A stretch of DNA of 64,000 bases from Rhodothermales bacterium (GTDB taxonomy: Bacteria; Bacteroidota; Rhodothermia; Rhodothermales; UBA10348), in the NCBI GenBank assembly GCA_028284865.1, contig JANQQV010000017.1:124001-188000 (forward strand), written 5' to 3'. The position numbers and the translations under genes were made by a program. The notes under the pieces were generated by a model, which made no database searches, was not told where the DNA came from, and saw only the letters and a list, made by a program, of their open reading frames with translations. Below, piece after piece: positions 41,854-50,305 of this stretch (within the stretch, counting starts at the first letter, position 1; each line of letters opens with the position of its first letter).

Positions 41854-43283
41854 GCACCAACCACCACATGACGCCGGACGAATTCCGGGAGCACGGCAAA
41901 CGAATCGTTGACTGGATCGCGGACTACTACGAGCACGTGGAATCCCAGCGTGTGCTTCCTGACGTCAAGCCTGGCGAAATCCGTTCGAGCCTACCTGAGC
42001 TTCCTCCTTCGCACGGCGAAGCCTTCGAGCACGTGCTGGACGATGTTGATTCGTTGATCGCGCCCGGGCTCACGCATTGGCAGTCGCCCCGGTTCATGGC
42101 CTATTTCCCGAGTAACACCTCGTTTCCGTCCATTCTGGGGGAGATGTTGGCTGCCGGGATGGGACAGCAAGGGATGGTCTGGAAAACCAGCCCGGTGGCT
42201 ACGGAGCTCGAGACCCACGTGATGGATTGGTTGGTCCATCTGATGGGTTTGCCAGAGCATTTCATCGGAAACGGTGTCATTCAGGATACGGCCTCGAGCG
42301 CGACGCTCTGTGCACTGATTGCGGCGCGTGAGCGCATCACCAATGGGCAGGCCAATCAGAAGGGTGTCCCGGACAATCTGGTCGCCTACACCTCGGACCA
42401 GGCGCACTCGTCCATCCAGAAGGCCGCGCGGATCGCGGGCATCGGGGACGAACGGATGCGGCTGATCCCGACGGACGAGGGATTCCGAATGGACGTGGAG
42501 GCTCTTCAGGGCGCGATCCGCGCAGACAAAGCGGCCGGCCTCACGCCGTTTTTCGTGTGCGCCGCGGTGGGGACGACCTCGTCGATGGCCGTGGACGATG
42601 TAGCTGCGATTGCGGCGATGGCTCGGCGTGAGGCTGACCAGGTATGGATCCACGTGGATGCCGCCATGGCGGGTACGGCCGCCGTATGCCCCGAATTCCG
42701 CTGGATTCACAACGGAGTGGAGCTGGCCGATTCGTACTGCTTCAATCCCCACAAGTGGATGTTCACCAACTTCGATTGCAATGCCTTCTGGGTGGCTGAC
42801 CGGAAAGAATTGGTCGATGCCTTGAGCATTCTGCCGGAATACTTGCGTACAGCCGAGCATCTGAGCGGGGACGCTATTGACTACCGTGACTGGCAGATCC
42901 CGTTGGGTCGCCGATTCCGGGCCCTCAAGCTGTGGTTCGTATTGCGGCACTACGGCGCCAAAGGCCTTCGGGATCACATTTCCGACCACGTGGCGCTGGC
43001 CCAGTCGTTCGAGGCGAAGATCGTGGACGATCCCGACTACGATCTGGTGGTTGCGCGCACGCTGAATCTTGTATGCTTTGCCCACACACGCGGCGATGCA
43101 TTCACAGAGCGCATCCTTGAATCCGTGAACGCGTCAGGAATGCTCTATGTCAGCCACACTCGTCTGAACGGGCGCTACACGATCCGATGCAGTATCGGAG
43201 GCCGTGATCAGCGGCAACGGCATGTCGATGCCGCGTGGAATCTGATCAAGCAAACCGCTCGAAGCTTGGCCAAGGAGGCCTGA
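41850..43283 (+). CDS. aromatic-L-amino-acid decarboxylase (group II PLP)
   Basis: A 477-residue group II PLP decarboxylase, which converts Trp, Tyr, Phe or DOPA into the matching amine. PLP Lys302 (NPHKWMFTNFDC), the stacking His186 (SDQAHSS) and Asp270 (HVDAAMAG) are all present, as is the substrate-entry segment THWQSPRFMAYFP. The ATG at 41850 overlaps the previous stop (ATGA); a longer frame from 41622 would lie inside the oxidoreductase and is rejected. It is followed 3 bp later by an SLC13-type carrier. The amine made, and whether it is exported, are unknown. Glutamate decarboxylase is less likely given the segments cited. Confidence 0.93.
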   Translation: MSTNHHMTPDEFREHGKRIVDWIADYYEHVESQRVLPDVKPGEIRSSLPELPPSHGEAFEHVLDDVDSLIAPGLTHWQSPRFMAYFPSNTSFPSILGEMLAAGMGQQGMVWKTSPVATELETHVMDWLVHLMGLPEHFIGNGVIQDTASSATLCALIAARERITNGQANQKGVPDNLVAYTSDQAHSSIQKAARIAGIGDERMRLIPTDEGFRMDVEALQGAIRADKAAGLTPFFVCAAVGTTSSMAVDDVAAIAAMARREADQVWIHVDAAMAGTAAVCPEFRWIHNGVELADSYCFNPHKWMFTNFDCNAFWVADRKELVDALSILPEYLRTAEHLSGDAIDYRDWQIPLGRRFRALKLWFVLRHYGAKGLRDHISDHVALAQSFEAKIVDDPDYDLVVARTLNLVCFAHTRGDAFTERILESVNASGMLYVSHTRLNGRYTIRCSIGGRDQRQRHVDAAWNLIKQTARSLAKEA

Positions 43284-43286
43284 GTC

Positions 43287-44798
43287 ATGGTTTTCAGCAC
43301 CATGGGGTCGTCATACCAGCGCCGTCAGTATGTGCGGGAAAAGCTGGGTACCTGGATCGGACCGGGCCTATTCGTGCTGTTCATGCTGATCCCCGCGCCC
43401 GAGGGTTTGAAGTCGGCGGCCTGGCAAACTGCCGGGATTGGATTGTGGATGGCCGTGTGGTGGATGAGCGAGGCTGTTCCCATTCCCATAACGTCCCTGT
43501 TGCCGCTCATTCTCTTTCCTCTACTGGACATTGCTCCTATCCGGGAAGCGGCCGCCCCCTATGCCAATCCATTGATCTACCTCTTCATGGGGGGATTCAT
43601 GCTGGCTGTCGGAATGGAAAAAACCGGTCTGCACAAACGCATTGCGCTTTCGCTCCTCCGGAAAGTCGGAACGCGACCGGACGCCATCATTGGCGGCTTC
43701 ATGCTTTCGGGAGCCCTGCTCAGCATGTGGGTGACCAACACGGCCACCACCATGATGATGCTTCCGATCGGATTGTCCATTGTGGCGCTGGCCAAAGGAC
43801 AATTGGATCACGACTCGTTCCCCAACCTGGGTCCTGCCTTGATGCTGGGGATTGCCTATGCATGTACGATTGGCGGCCTGGGTACGTTGATCGGAACGGT
43901 GCCCAATGCTTTGGTCGCCGGTTTCATGCAGGAGACATATGGCATCGAGATCGGCTTCGTGCAGTGGATGGGTGTTGGGGTACCGTTGATTGTGGTGGGC
44001 CTGCCCATGACCTGGTGGCTTCTTACCCGCGTATTGTTTGACCTCGGTCGGGAACGGATTGCCGGAATGGACGCCCTCATCGAAGACCAGTTTGCCGAGA
44101 TGGGCAAACCAACGGCAGATGAGCGATCGGTTTTCTGGATCTTCGGAATCGTCGTATTGCTATGGCTTACGCGTCCGTTGTTGACCGAGTGGGTGCCCGG
44201 GCTCTCGGATACGGTTATCGCTCTGGCCGGTGCTCTCGCCCTGTTTCTGGTACCGTCGTCGACGCCTGGACCCACCTGGGAGTCCCGTTTCCTCATCACC
44301 TGGGCCGATGCCAAGACCCTACCGTGGGGCATTCTCGTCCTGTTCGGGGGCGGGCTGTCGCTGGCCGCATCCATCAGTCAAACCGGCTTGGCCGCATGGC
44401 TGGGAACGTCGATCTCTGGCATCAGCGGATGGCCGGTATTGCTCATCATCCTGACCGTCACCCTTCTGGTCATCTTCCTGACAGAACTTACCTCCAATAC
44501 GGCTACTACGGCAGCCTTCCTGCCCGTGATGGCTTCTGTAGCGTTGGGTATCGGTCAGAATCCCTTCCTGCTCACCATTCCGGCCACACTGGCCGCGAGC
44601 GCGGCGTTCATGCTGCCCGTTGCTACTCCGCCGAATGCCATTGTGTATGGATCGAATTTGTTGACCATCCCCCAGATGGCTCGAACGGGCATCTGGATGA
44701 ACCTGCTTTTCACCGTGTTGATGACCGGCATGGTCTATTTTCTGGTCCAATGGGTGTTCGGGGTCGAACCGGGCGTCCTTCCAACATGGGCCGGATGA
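43287..44798 (+). CDS. SLC13/DASS-family sodium:dicarboxylate symporter
   Basis: A 503-residue inner-membrane carrier with about 11-12 helices and two inverted halves. Each half has the DASS sodium/substrate signature: WVTNTATTMMMLP in the first and ELTSNTATTAAFLP in the second, plus LLPLILFPLL and the C-terminal LPVATPPNAIVYG. Relatives (VcINDY, SLC13) import succinate, malate, citrate or sulfate with Na+. It starts 3 bp after the decarboxylase stop. In this operon it may feed dicarboxylates into central metabolism alongside the 2-hydroxyacid dehydrogenase. The N-terminal ATG at 43287 is chosen; a start six codons later is also possible. Confidence 0.92.
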   Translation: MVFSTMGSSYQRRQYVREKLGTWIGPGLFVLFMLIPAPEGLKSAAWQTAGIGLWMAVWWMSEAVPIPITSLLPLILFPLLDIAPIREAAAPYANPLIYLFMGGFMLAVGMEKTGLHKRIALSLLRKVGTRPDAIIGGFMLSGALLSMWVTNTATTMMMLPIGLSIVALAKGQLDHDSFPNLGPALMLGIAYACTIGGLGTLIGTVPNALVAGFMQETYGIEIGFVQWMGVGVPLIVVGLPMTWWLLTRVLFDLGRERIAGMDALIEDQFAEMGKPTADERSVFWIFGIVVLLWLTRPLLTEWVPGLSDTVIALAGALALFLVPSSTPGPTWESRFLITWADAKTLPWGILVLFGGGLSLAASISQTGLAAWLGTSISGISGWPVLLIILTVTLLVIFLTELTSNTATTAAFLPVMASVALGIGQNPFLLTIPATLAASAAFMLPVATPPNAIVYGSNLLTIPQMARTGIWMNLLFTVLMTGMVYFLVQWVFGVEPGVLPTWAG

Positions 44799-44816
44799 AT
44801 CAACCTCGCATGATGC

Positions 44817-45773
44817 ATGCATCTCTCTGATTCCAATCAATCCGTTTTCGTCGCGGGTCATCGCGGACTTGTGGGGTCTGGCGTGGTTCGGGCGCTTCGG
44901 GCGGCTGGCTACGAACGACTCATTCTTCGAACGCGCGATGAACTGGACCTGACCGATGGGGCGGCTGTTCGTGCTTTCTATGAGCAGGAAAAGCCGGATT
45001 TTGTAGTGGTCGCGGCCGCGAAGGTCGGCGGAATCCTGGCCAACGATACCCTTCCAGCCGACTTCCTCCACACCAATCTGGAGATCCAGTCCAACGTCAT
45101 CCATGGCGCCTTTGAGGCGGGGGTAAAACGCCTCGTGTTTCTCGGCAGCACGTGCATCTATCCCAAGTTGGCCCCTCAACCGTTGAAGGAAGAATACCTC
45201 CTCACGGGTCCGCTTGAGCCCACAAACCAGTGGTATGCGATTGCCAAGATCGCAGGCGTGAAGTTGTGCGAAGCACTGCGCCGGCAGCATGGCGTCGATT
45301 TCGTCTCCATGATGCCCACCAACATGTACGGCCCTGGCGACAACTTCGACCTCCAGTCCTCACACGTCCTGCCCGCGTTGATCCGGAAATTCCATGAAGC
45401 CAAAAGCTCAGGTGATCCGGTCACGCTGTGGGGGACAGGCACGCCCAAGCGGGAATTCATGTACGTGGACGATCTGGCAGCCTCGATCGTGCATGTTTTG
45501 CAGACCCCCGAGGATGCTCTGTTCGAGGCTGCGCCGGACGGATTGATCAATGCAGGCGTAGGTCATGACCTCTCAATTGCCGAGTTGGCCGAGACCATCA
45601 AACGCGTAGTCGGTGCGGATAATTCGATCGAGTACGACACCGACAAACCGGACGGAACGCCACGAAAGCTGGTCGATGTCACGCGATTGTTCGCCCTCGG
45701 CTGGCGACCTGACGTGGATCTCGAAGAGGGAATCCGCAGGACATACGACTGGTACCTCGAACAACTGGGTTGA
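44817..45773 (+). CDS. fcl: GDP-L-fucose synthase
   Basis: A 318-residue short-chain (extended SDR) enzyme that epimerises and reduces GDP-4-keto-6-deoxymannose to GDP-L-fucose with NADPH. The Rossmann motif AGHRGLVGSG, FLGSTCIYP, and catalytic Tyr140/Lys144 (YAIAKIAG) are present, with AAKVGGI and TNMYGPGDNFD typical of Fcl/WcaG. It supplies fucose for surface polysaccharides; the partner GDP-mannose dehydratase is not in the window. The gene follows the SLC13 carrier by 18 bp but is functionally unrelated, so the operon is mixed or the gene has its own promoter. Confidence 0.95.
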   Translation: MHLSDSNQSVFVAGHRGLVGSGVVRALRAAGYERLILRTRDELDLTDGAAVRAFYEQEKPDFVVVAAAKVGGILANDTLPADFLHTNLEIQSNVIHGAFEAGVKRLVFLGSTCIYPKLAPQPLKEEYLLTGPLEPTNQWYAIAKIAGVKLCEALRRQHGVDFVSMMPTNMYGPGDNFDLQSSHVLPALIRKFHEAKSSGDPVTLWGTGTPKREFMYVDDLAASIVHVLQTPEDALFEAAPDGLINAGVGHDLSIAELAETIKRVVGADNSIEYDTDKPDGTPRKLVDVTRLFALGWRPDVDLEEGIRRTYDWYLEQLG

Positions 45774-45775
45774 CT

Positions 45776-45794
45776 TCGGGCGGGGAAAGCCCGA
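45776..45794 (+). terminator. weak hairpin after fcl
   Basis: TCGGGC (45776-45781) and GCCCGA (45789-45794) form a 6-bp stem with a 7-nt loop directly after the fcl stop, followed by TTCGTC. The T-run is poor. Confidence 0.4.
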
Positions 45795-45846
45795 TTCGTC
45801 AAGTGCGCCAGTTCAGGTGTGCCGGATCAGATGTACCCGTTCAGGT

Positions 45847-45862
45847 GCCGACCCGAGTCGGC
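45847..45862 (-). terminator. hairpin after the large ATPase-like gene
   Basis: GCCGAC and GTCGGC form a perfect 6-bp stem around a 4-nt loop, touching the stop codon of the minus-strand gene. There is no T-run, so it may be a stability element more than a terminator. Confidence 0.4.
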
Positions 45863-48800
45863 TCAGTGCACCACATTGCGTTCCCTGAGTAGCCGGATCA
45901 CAGCGTGGGAGAACAGCGGGCGAATGCGGTACTGACGGGATGTCTCCACCGCGCGGTGCCGGTACAGGATGCCGGGCTCGCTGCGATCCACGGTTTCGAT
46001 GACGAGGGCATTTCCGAGCGTTTCAAACAGCGTCAACGCCTTGTCCTCCGGGACGCGATCCACGAACGCATACTCCTCAGGCGATAGCGATCCGTGTTCG
46101 AGCAAGGCCTTCAAGGTGAAGACCTGATCCAGGTTGAAGCTGGAAAAGAAGGAGAGGTTGAGCGCGGATGTCGGTGCAACCAGCATTGATCGCCCGTCAT
46201 CCGACATGTGGACCGATCGGATCCACTGGAGCAGGCCCATCTGGATGTTCTGCCCGAACTGGGTGAATAGCCGATCGAAATAAGCCTCCTTCAGGATCTG
46301 CTGGCGGCGATCCTTGCTCCGCACGCGCCGCAGCTTCCGGCGAAGCAGGGGACTGGGTTCTTCAGGTTCGGAAAACACCAGGGGAATCCCGCTCTTCTTG
46401 TGGCGCTCCATGATCAGCCGCTCCAGATCGGCCCGGGAGAGGTCATTCATCGTGTGGGCGTTGACCAGCGCAGCTGAATCCGGGTCCGCAGTACGCACAA
46501 TCTGCCAGGCAAAACTGGAAATCGTTCCAATCCATATGATGCGGGAATCGGTGAGCGACATCAGCTGCAGTATGTCCACCAGCAGGTCGTAGCCGCCGAT
46601 ACCGCGTAACATGAGTGTCTCCAGGTGTTCGACCATGCAGATCGGTGCCGACTCGGGATCCAATTGGTCCATCACCAATTGTGCGGCTTCCGAAATGTCT
46701 TTCGCGCCAGAGATAGGCAGCTCAAGAGCTTCCCCGAGCTGCTGGATCATGGCCTGCGGACTGGCGGGTTGATCAGCGAATCGAAGTACCCGGACTGACC
46801 GCTGGGCCAGTGTCCTTGATTGCAGGACATTCAGCAGGCTGGTTCGCCCGGATGATGGACCTCCAACCAGCATCGCTGCCTGTGGCATGCCCAGGTCGAA
46901 TTGGTGGAGCTGGTTCTCGATGAACGTGATGCTTTCATCGCGGCCCACCATCAGGTCAGGATCTCCAAGGGGCTGAAAAGAAAACAACTTGCGGTACACC
47001 GTAGGCACGCCATCGAGCACTTGCTCAAGCTCCGCCAACCCGAGCGCGGTTTCATGGAATGAGGCGCGTGTCGGGGCAGGGGTGCCGACTGCCTCTTTTC
47101 CGCGCTCGATCAGGGCGCGTGCCTCGCGATGACCGCGACGCAGGAAACGTTCGGAAAGGATCCGGAAATTCCGGCTCAGGCGAGCCATGCGTTGACCCGC
47201 CTCGCGGGCCTCGGCATCGAGCTTCGACCGGACGTCCATGACGTAGGCGCCGACTTGGTGCTCGACCTGCAAACGTTCCTGGATGCGCGACCAGGCTTTC
47301 AGCGTCTCGACACGGTACGCATGGACAAGCAGGGCAGCTCCTTCTTCGATGCCTTCCGTGATCTGCTGGATGGCATCGCGGGTGCGCTGGAGGCTTTCCT
47401 GCATCATGGTTAGCAACTGATCCGCGTCCTCGTCGCTCGAAGCTCGATCATCGGCCGTTGCTGAGCTGCTTGACTCAGTCGCCGACTCGAACGAGAACCG
47501 TACGATCGAGGGCAGATTGATCAGCGCGTCCAGGGCTTCCTTGAGTTCTTCCTTGGCATCGCCCGTCACATCTTCCAGGCGCTGAAGATCGACTTCAGAC
47601 GTGCCATTGCGAGCCACATCCCGCAAGGAGACCACTCGTGCGTCCGCATCCGGGGAGGGCACATGATCGACGTCAGAAGACAGTGGATGCATCCGGAAGG
47701 GCTCGGGTAACGCATCCACCAGGGCACGCAATTGGTCTACGAACTGCTCATTTTCCTCGCCGATACGCGTGAGTAGGGAGAGGTCCTGGATGGGTGTGAC
47801 CAGTTCTTCTTGCACGCGCCGCACGGCCTCGTCGCCGAGGGCGCGGACCGCTTCCGTTCGTTGTTCAAACAGACCGTCCGACGGTCCATTGAATCGGGAG
47901 GATAGCTGGGATTCGGTCTCTGCTAGTCGAGCCGAAACGGCCGCCGTACGACGCCGAATGGGTTGGATGAGATGGTCTGAAGCCCCTCGCTCCATCGTAT
48001 CGACCATCCGGTCCAGACCCTCGCGTAAATCGATCAGCGACTCCAGATAGGCGACCCTCTGATTCTGTCGGTTCTGCCATTCCTTCCAGGCCTCGCCACG
48101 TCCGTCGATACGGTTCAGGCGTCGTTCAAATACTTCCTGTCCTACCTCCGGGATATCCGACATGAATGACCCGGAACGGTCGACTTCAGTTTCGAACGGG
48201 ATCAGCGCCTGTTCTATGCGTCGTCCAACATCATCGGCCGCAGCGCTTGCCAGCCCTTCAGCTGCCTCAGACAGGCGATCCCGCGCCCGTTCCATTGCGT
48301 CGTTGAGGCGATCGAGTGCCGACTCGAAGGCCTCATGATGGTCGCTGCTACCTTGTGAAGCGGGAGACCCATCTTCCGATTCGATCACATCGGACAACTC
48401 TTCCGAATTGGCGTGCTCGGCAACCAGCCGCCATCGATTGTCAGCACGCAACGCGGCGTAGACCACATCGGATATCGCCTTCTCGATGAGGCCCAAGTGT
48501 CGCGCCAACTGCCGGGAGTCATCGTCGATGACTTTTCCGAACTGCACAGGCAGCCACTCACGAATCAAGGCTGTGCGCAACTGGAATGTCGGCACCGTTC
48601 GTTCAGGCGGAGATTGTGGCTTCCGTATTCGGCGGCCCAAACGTACCGCTCCCTTCCGAATCGTCGTCACCGGTCCATCCGCAGGCGATGACCCGTAGAG
48701 CCGCTCGGGCTCCTCTGTAATCAGAGCTTCCGGACAGTTCCGGCTCCCTGCTTCGAGAGATTCCATCCACGATCGGAAAGAAGCCCCCATGGTTGCCGGT

Positions 48801-49030
48801 GAAGGCGCCGATTCCACCAACGCACGGTACCGAGGCAGCACGTTGCTGACGATGGCCTCCCGGGTAGATGCCACCGACTGTGCGTCGGTTGGACCGGGGA
48901 GCACCTGAAGTACGCTGCCCGCATGCTCACGCAACGAGATCAGCTGAGAAGAGATCTCGCCGGCAAACTGAACGCCACCTTCCGTGACTTCCTCTCGCAA
49001 AGACTGCTTCCACTGGATCAGGTCAGTCAT
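45863..49030 (-). CDS. large helical protein with degenerate P-loop ATPase domain
   Basis: I do not recognise this 1055-residue protein as a named family. Residues 1-650 are almost entirely helical and charged, with heptad-like stretches (LRDRLSEAAEGLASAA, RMVDTMERGASD) that suggest coiled coils. From about 660 a P-loop-like domain begins: the Walker A position reads GGPSSGRTSLL with Arg729 in place of the usual Lys, and the Walker B position reads ICMVEHLETL (Glu801 in place of Asp), followed by a sensor-like IWIGTISSFAW. The last about 130 residues look like a winged-helix end. The start ATG at 49030 overlaps the MscS stop by 8 bp (ATGACTGA), so the two are translationally coupled. No signal peptide or membrane segment is visible. 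It may scaffold or sense channel state; that is inference. Confidence 0.8.
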   Translation of the reverse strand: MTDLIQWKQSLREEVTEGGVQFAGEISSQLISLREHAGSVLQVLPGPTDAQSVASTREAIVSNVLPRYRALVESAPSPATMGASFRSWMESLEAGSRNCPEALITEEPERLYGSSPADGPVTTIRKGAVRLGRRIRKPQSPPERTVPTFQLRTALIREWLPVQFGKVIDDDSRQLARHLGLIEKAISDVVYAALRADNRWRLVAEHANSEELSDVIESEDGSPASQGSSDHHEAFESALDRLNDAMERARDRLSEAAEGLASAAADDVGRRIEQALIPFETEVDRSGSFMSDIPEVGQEVFERRLNRIDGRGEAWKEWQNRQNQRVAYLESLIDLREGLDRMVDTMERGASDHLIQPIRRRTAAVSARLAETESQLSSRFNGPSDGLFEQRTEAVRALGDEAVRRVQEELVTPIQDLSLLTRIGEENEQFVDQLRALVDALPEPFRMHPLSSDVDHVPSPDADARVVSLRDVARNGTSEVDLQRLEDVTGDAKEELKEALDALINLPSIVRFSFESATESSSSATADDRASSDEDADQLLTMMQESLQRTRDAIQQITEGIEEGAALLVHAYRVETLKAWSRIQERLQVEHQVGAYVMDVRSKLDAEAREAGQRMARLSRNFRILSERFLRRGHREARALIERGKEAVGTPAPTRASFHETALGLAELEQVLDGVPTVYRKLFSFQPLGDPDLMVGRDESITFIENQLHQFDLGMPQAAMLVGGPSSGRTSLLNVLQSRTLAQRSVRVLRFADQPASPQAMIQQLGEALELPISGAKDISEAAQLVMDQLDPESAPICMVEHLETLMLRGIGGYDLLVDILQLMSLTDSRIIWIGTISSFAWQIVRTADPDSAALVNAHTMNDLSRADLERLIMERHKKSGIPLVFSEPEEPSPLLRRKLRRVRSKDRRQQILKEAYFDRLFTQFGQNIQMGLLQWIRSVHMSDDGRSMLVAPTSALNLSFFSSFNLDQVFTLKALLEHGSLSPEEYAFVDRVPEDKALTLFETLGNALVIETVDRSEPGILYRHRAVETSRQYRIRPLFSHAVIRLLRERNVVH

Positions 49031-50105
49031 GCGACCCTCCAGCTGTCGTGGAATCGCCGAAAGTGCCGTCATCGCCCCGTCTCATGACAGCCATGGCATC
49101 CTTGCGTGTCAGCAGACCCGCTTCCCGGAATGCTTCACGGCACCGTTCCGTGATGTCGCTCATGAGCAGGAATTCAAACCGCGTATCGATGACGTAGGCT
49201 TTCACCTTGAGCTGAGTCAGGAAGGTCTCCTTGAAGGTGTCCTTGACGATTACGACGATCGGCTTATTGCGATAGACATATTTCGAGGACGCTGCCGCCT
49301 GGAAGGCAATCTGTTTGGCAAGCCGTTCGTCAACCCAACCGGGCAGGTAGAGGTCGGTGACGACCTGGCAGTCCAAAGCGCCTGCGTTGGCATTGGCCAC
49401 CTGGGAGTCCACAACCTGGGCGTTTGGAACAGTCACCAGATTGTCGTCGGGCGTGACGATTCGGGTGGAGCGGAGGCCGATGGAGGAAACCTCGCCGTAG
49501 GTACCTGCCACGGAAATCTTGTCGCCCACCTGAAAGGGACGATCCGTGATGATGACCAGCCCGCCAAAAATGTTCTTGAGCAGATCCTGTGCGGCGAAAC
49601 CCACCGCGACGCCAATGGCGGCCGTAGCTGCAAACAGGTTTTGCGCGTTCACCTCGAAAACGAACCGAATGACCACGTAGAGGCCGAAACTCCACACGAG
49701 GATGCGGACAAGTGGGACCAGTCGTTTGTAGAAGAGGCGTCGCTCGGCGCTGCGTTCTGCCAGTCGGTCGAGAACCCATACTAGGCCCTTGTTCACCAGG
49801 TAGAACAGGATGAGGAGGACAATCGCCCAGAACACACGCATGCCAATGTTCTGAACGACATCGCCAGCCTGTCCCAGGGAAATCTCACCCACACGACGTC
49901 CTGCAGCTGCCGTGTCGGCTGCGGCAACGGTGGTGTCCTGTACAGACACAGCTCCAGGGTCTTCAGCGATGTCCAGGGAGTCGCTGACGATGAGGGAGTC
50001 TGTTTGCGCTTGATCCCTTGGTGATTCGGAATCTCCCGCGCAGCCAACCATTGTCGTGGCGAGCAGCACAGCCAGGAGCGTGCCCGGCCGAAAGAAAGCG
50101 CTCAT
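49023..50105 (-). CDS. MscS-family mechanosensitive channel with lipoprotein-type signal
   Basis: A MscS-type channel of about 360 residues. Before the channel core is a signal with lipobox TMVGC followed by an acidic linker (about 45 residues, Asp-rich). The core has helices near 90-110 and 135-155, and the pore helix AATAAIGVAVGFAAQDLLKN with the MscS beta-domain motif DRPFQVGDKISVAGTYGEV and VPNAQVVDSQ. It opens under membrane tension to release solutes. Lipidation of an MscS protein is unusual and needs the signal to be real. I set the start at 50105; the ATG at 50114 is also possible. It is coupled to the large ATPase-like gene downstream and divergent from a second MscS gene. Confidence 0.88.
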   Translation of the reverse strand: MSAFFRPGTLLAVLLATTMVGCAGDSESPRDQAQTDSLIVSDSLDIAEDPGAVSVQDTTVAAADTAAAGRRVGEISLGQAGDVVQNIGMRVFWAIVLLILFYLVNKGLVWVLDRLAERSAERRLFYKRLVPLVRILVWSFGLYVVIRFVFEVNAQNLFAATAAIGVAVGFAAQDLLKNIFGGLVIITDRPFQVGDKISVAGTYGEVSSIGLRSTRIVTPDDNLVTVPNAQVVDSQVANANAGALDCQVVTDLYLPGWVDERLAKQIAFQAAASSKYVYRNKPIVVIVKDTFKETFLTQLKVKAYVIDTRFEFLLMSDITERCREAFREAGLLTRKDAMAVMRRGDDGTFGDSTTAGGSHD

Positions 50106-50305
50106 CCGGCGCATTCCAGTTGGGAGCGTGAAGGTGTGCGACAAGGCAGGCAGCACTGTTGAGCTGGCGAAAAAGACGTAATTGGGCCCCTTTCCGAGCC
50201 GAATAATGCATTCTACAACGTATCTGACTGAGTAACCACTTGCAAAATCGAGATGTGTCGGCGGTGACCAACCATGCGCCGTTTACCGACAGTCGTGTGA
50301 CCATC

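Noticed and set aside
41991-43085. A 364-residue minus-strand frame over the aromatic amino acid decarboxylase
   Set aside because: Antisense to a gene with all PLP residues in place; no domain or plausible start context.
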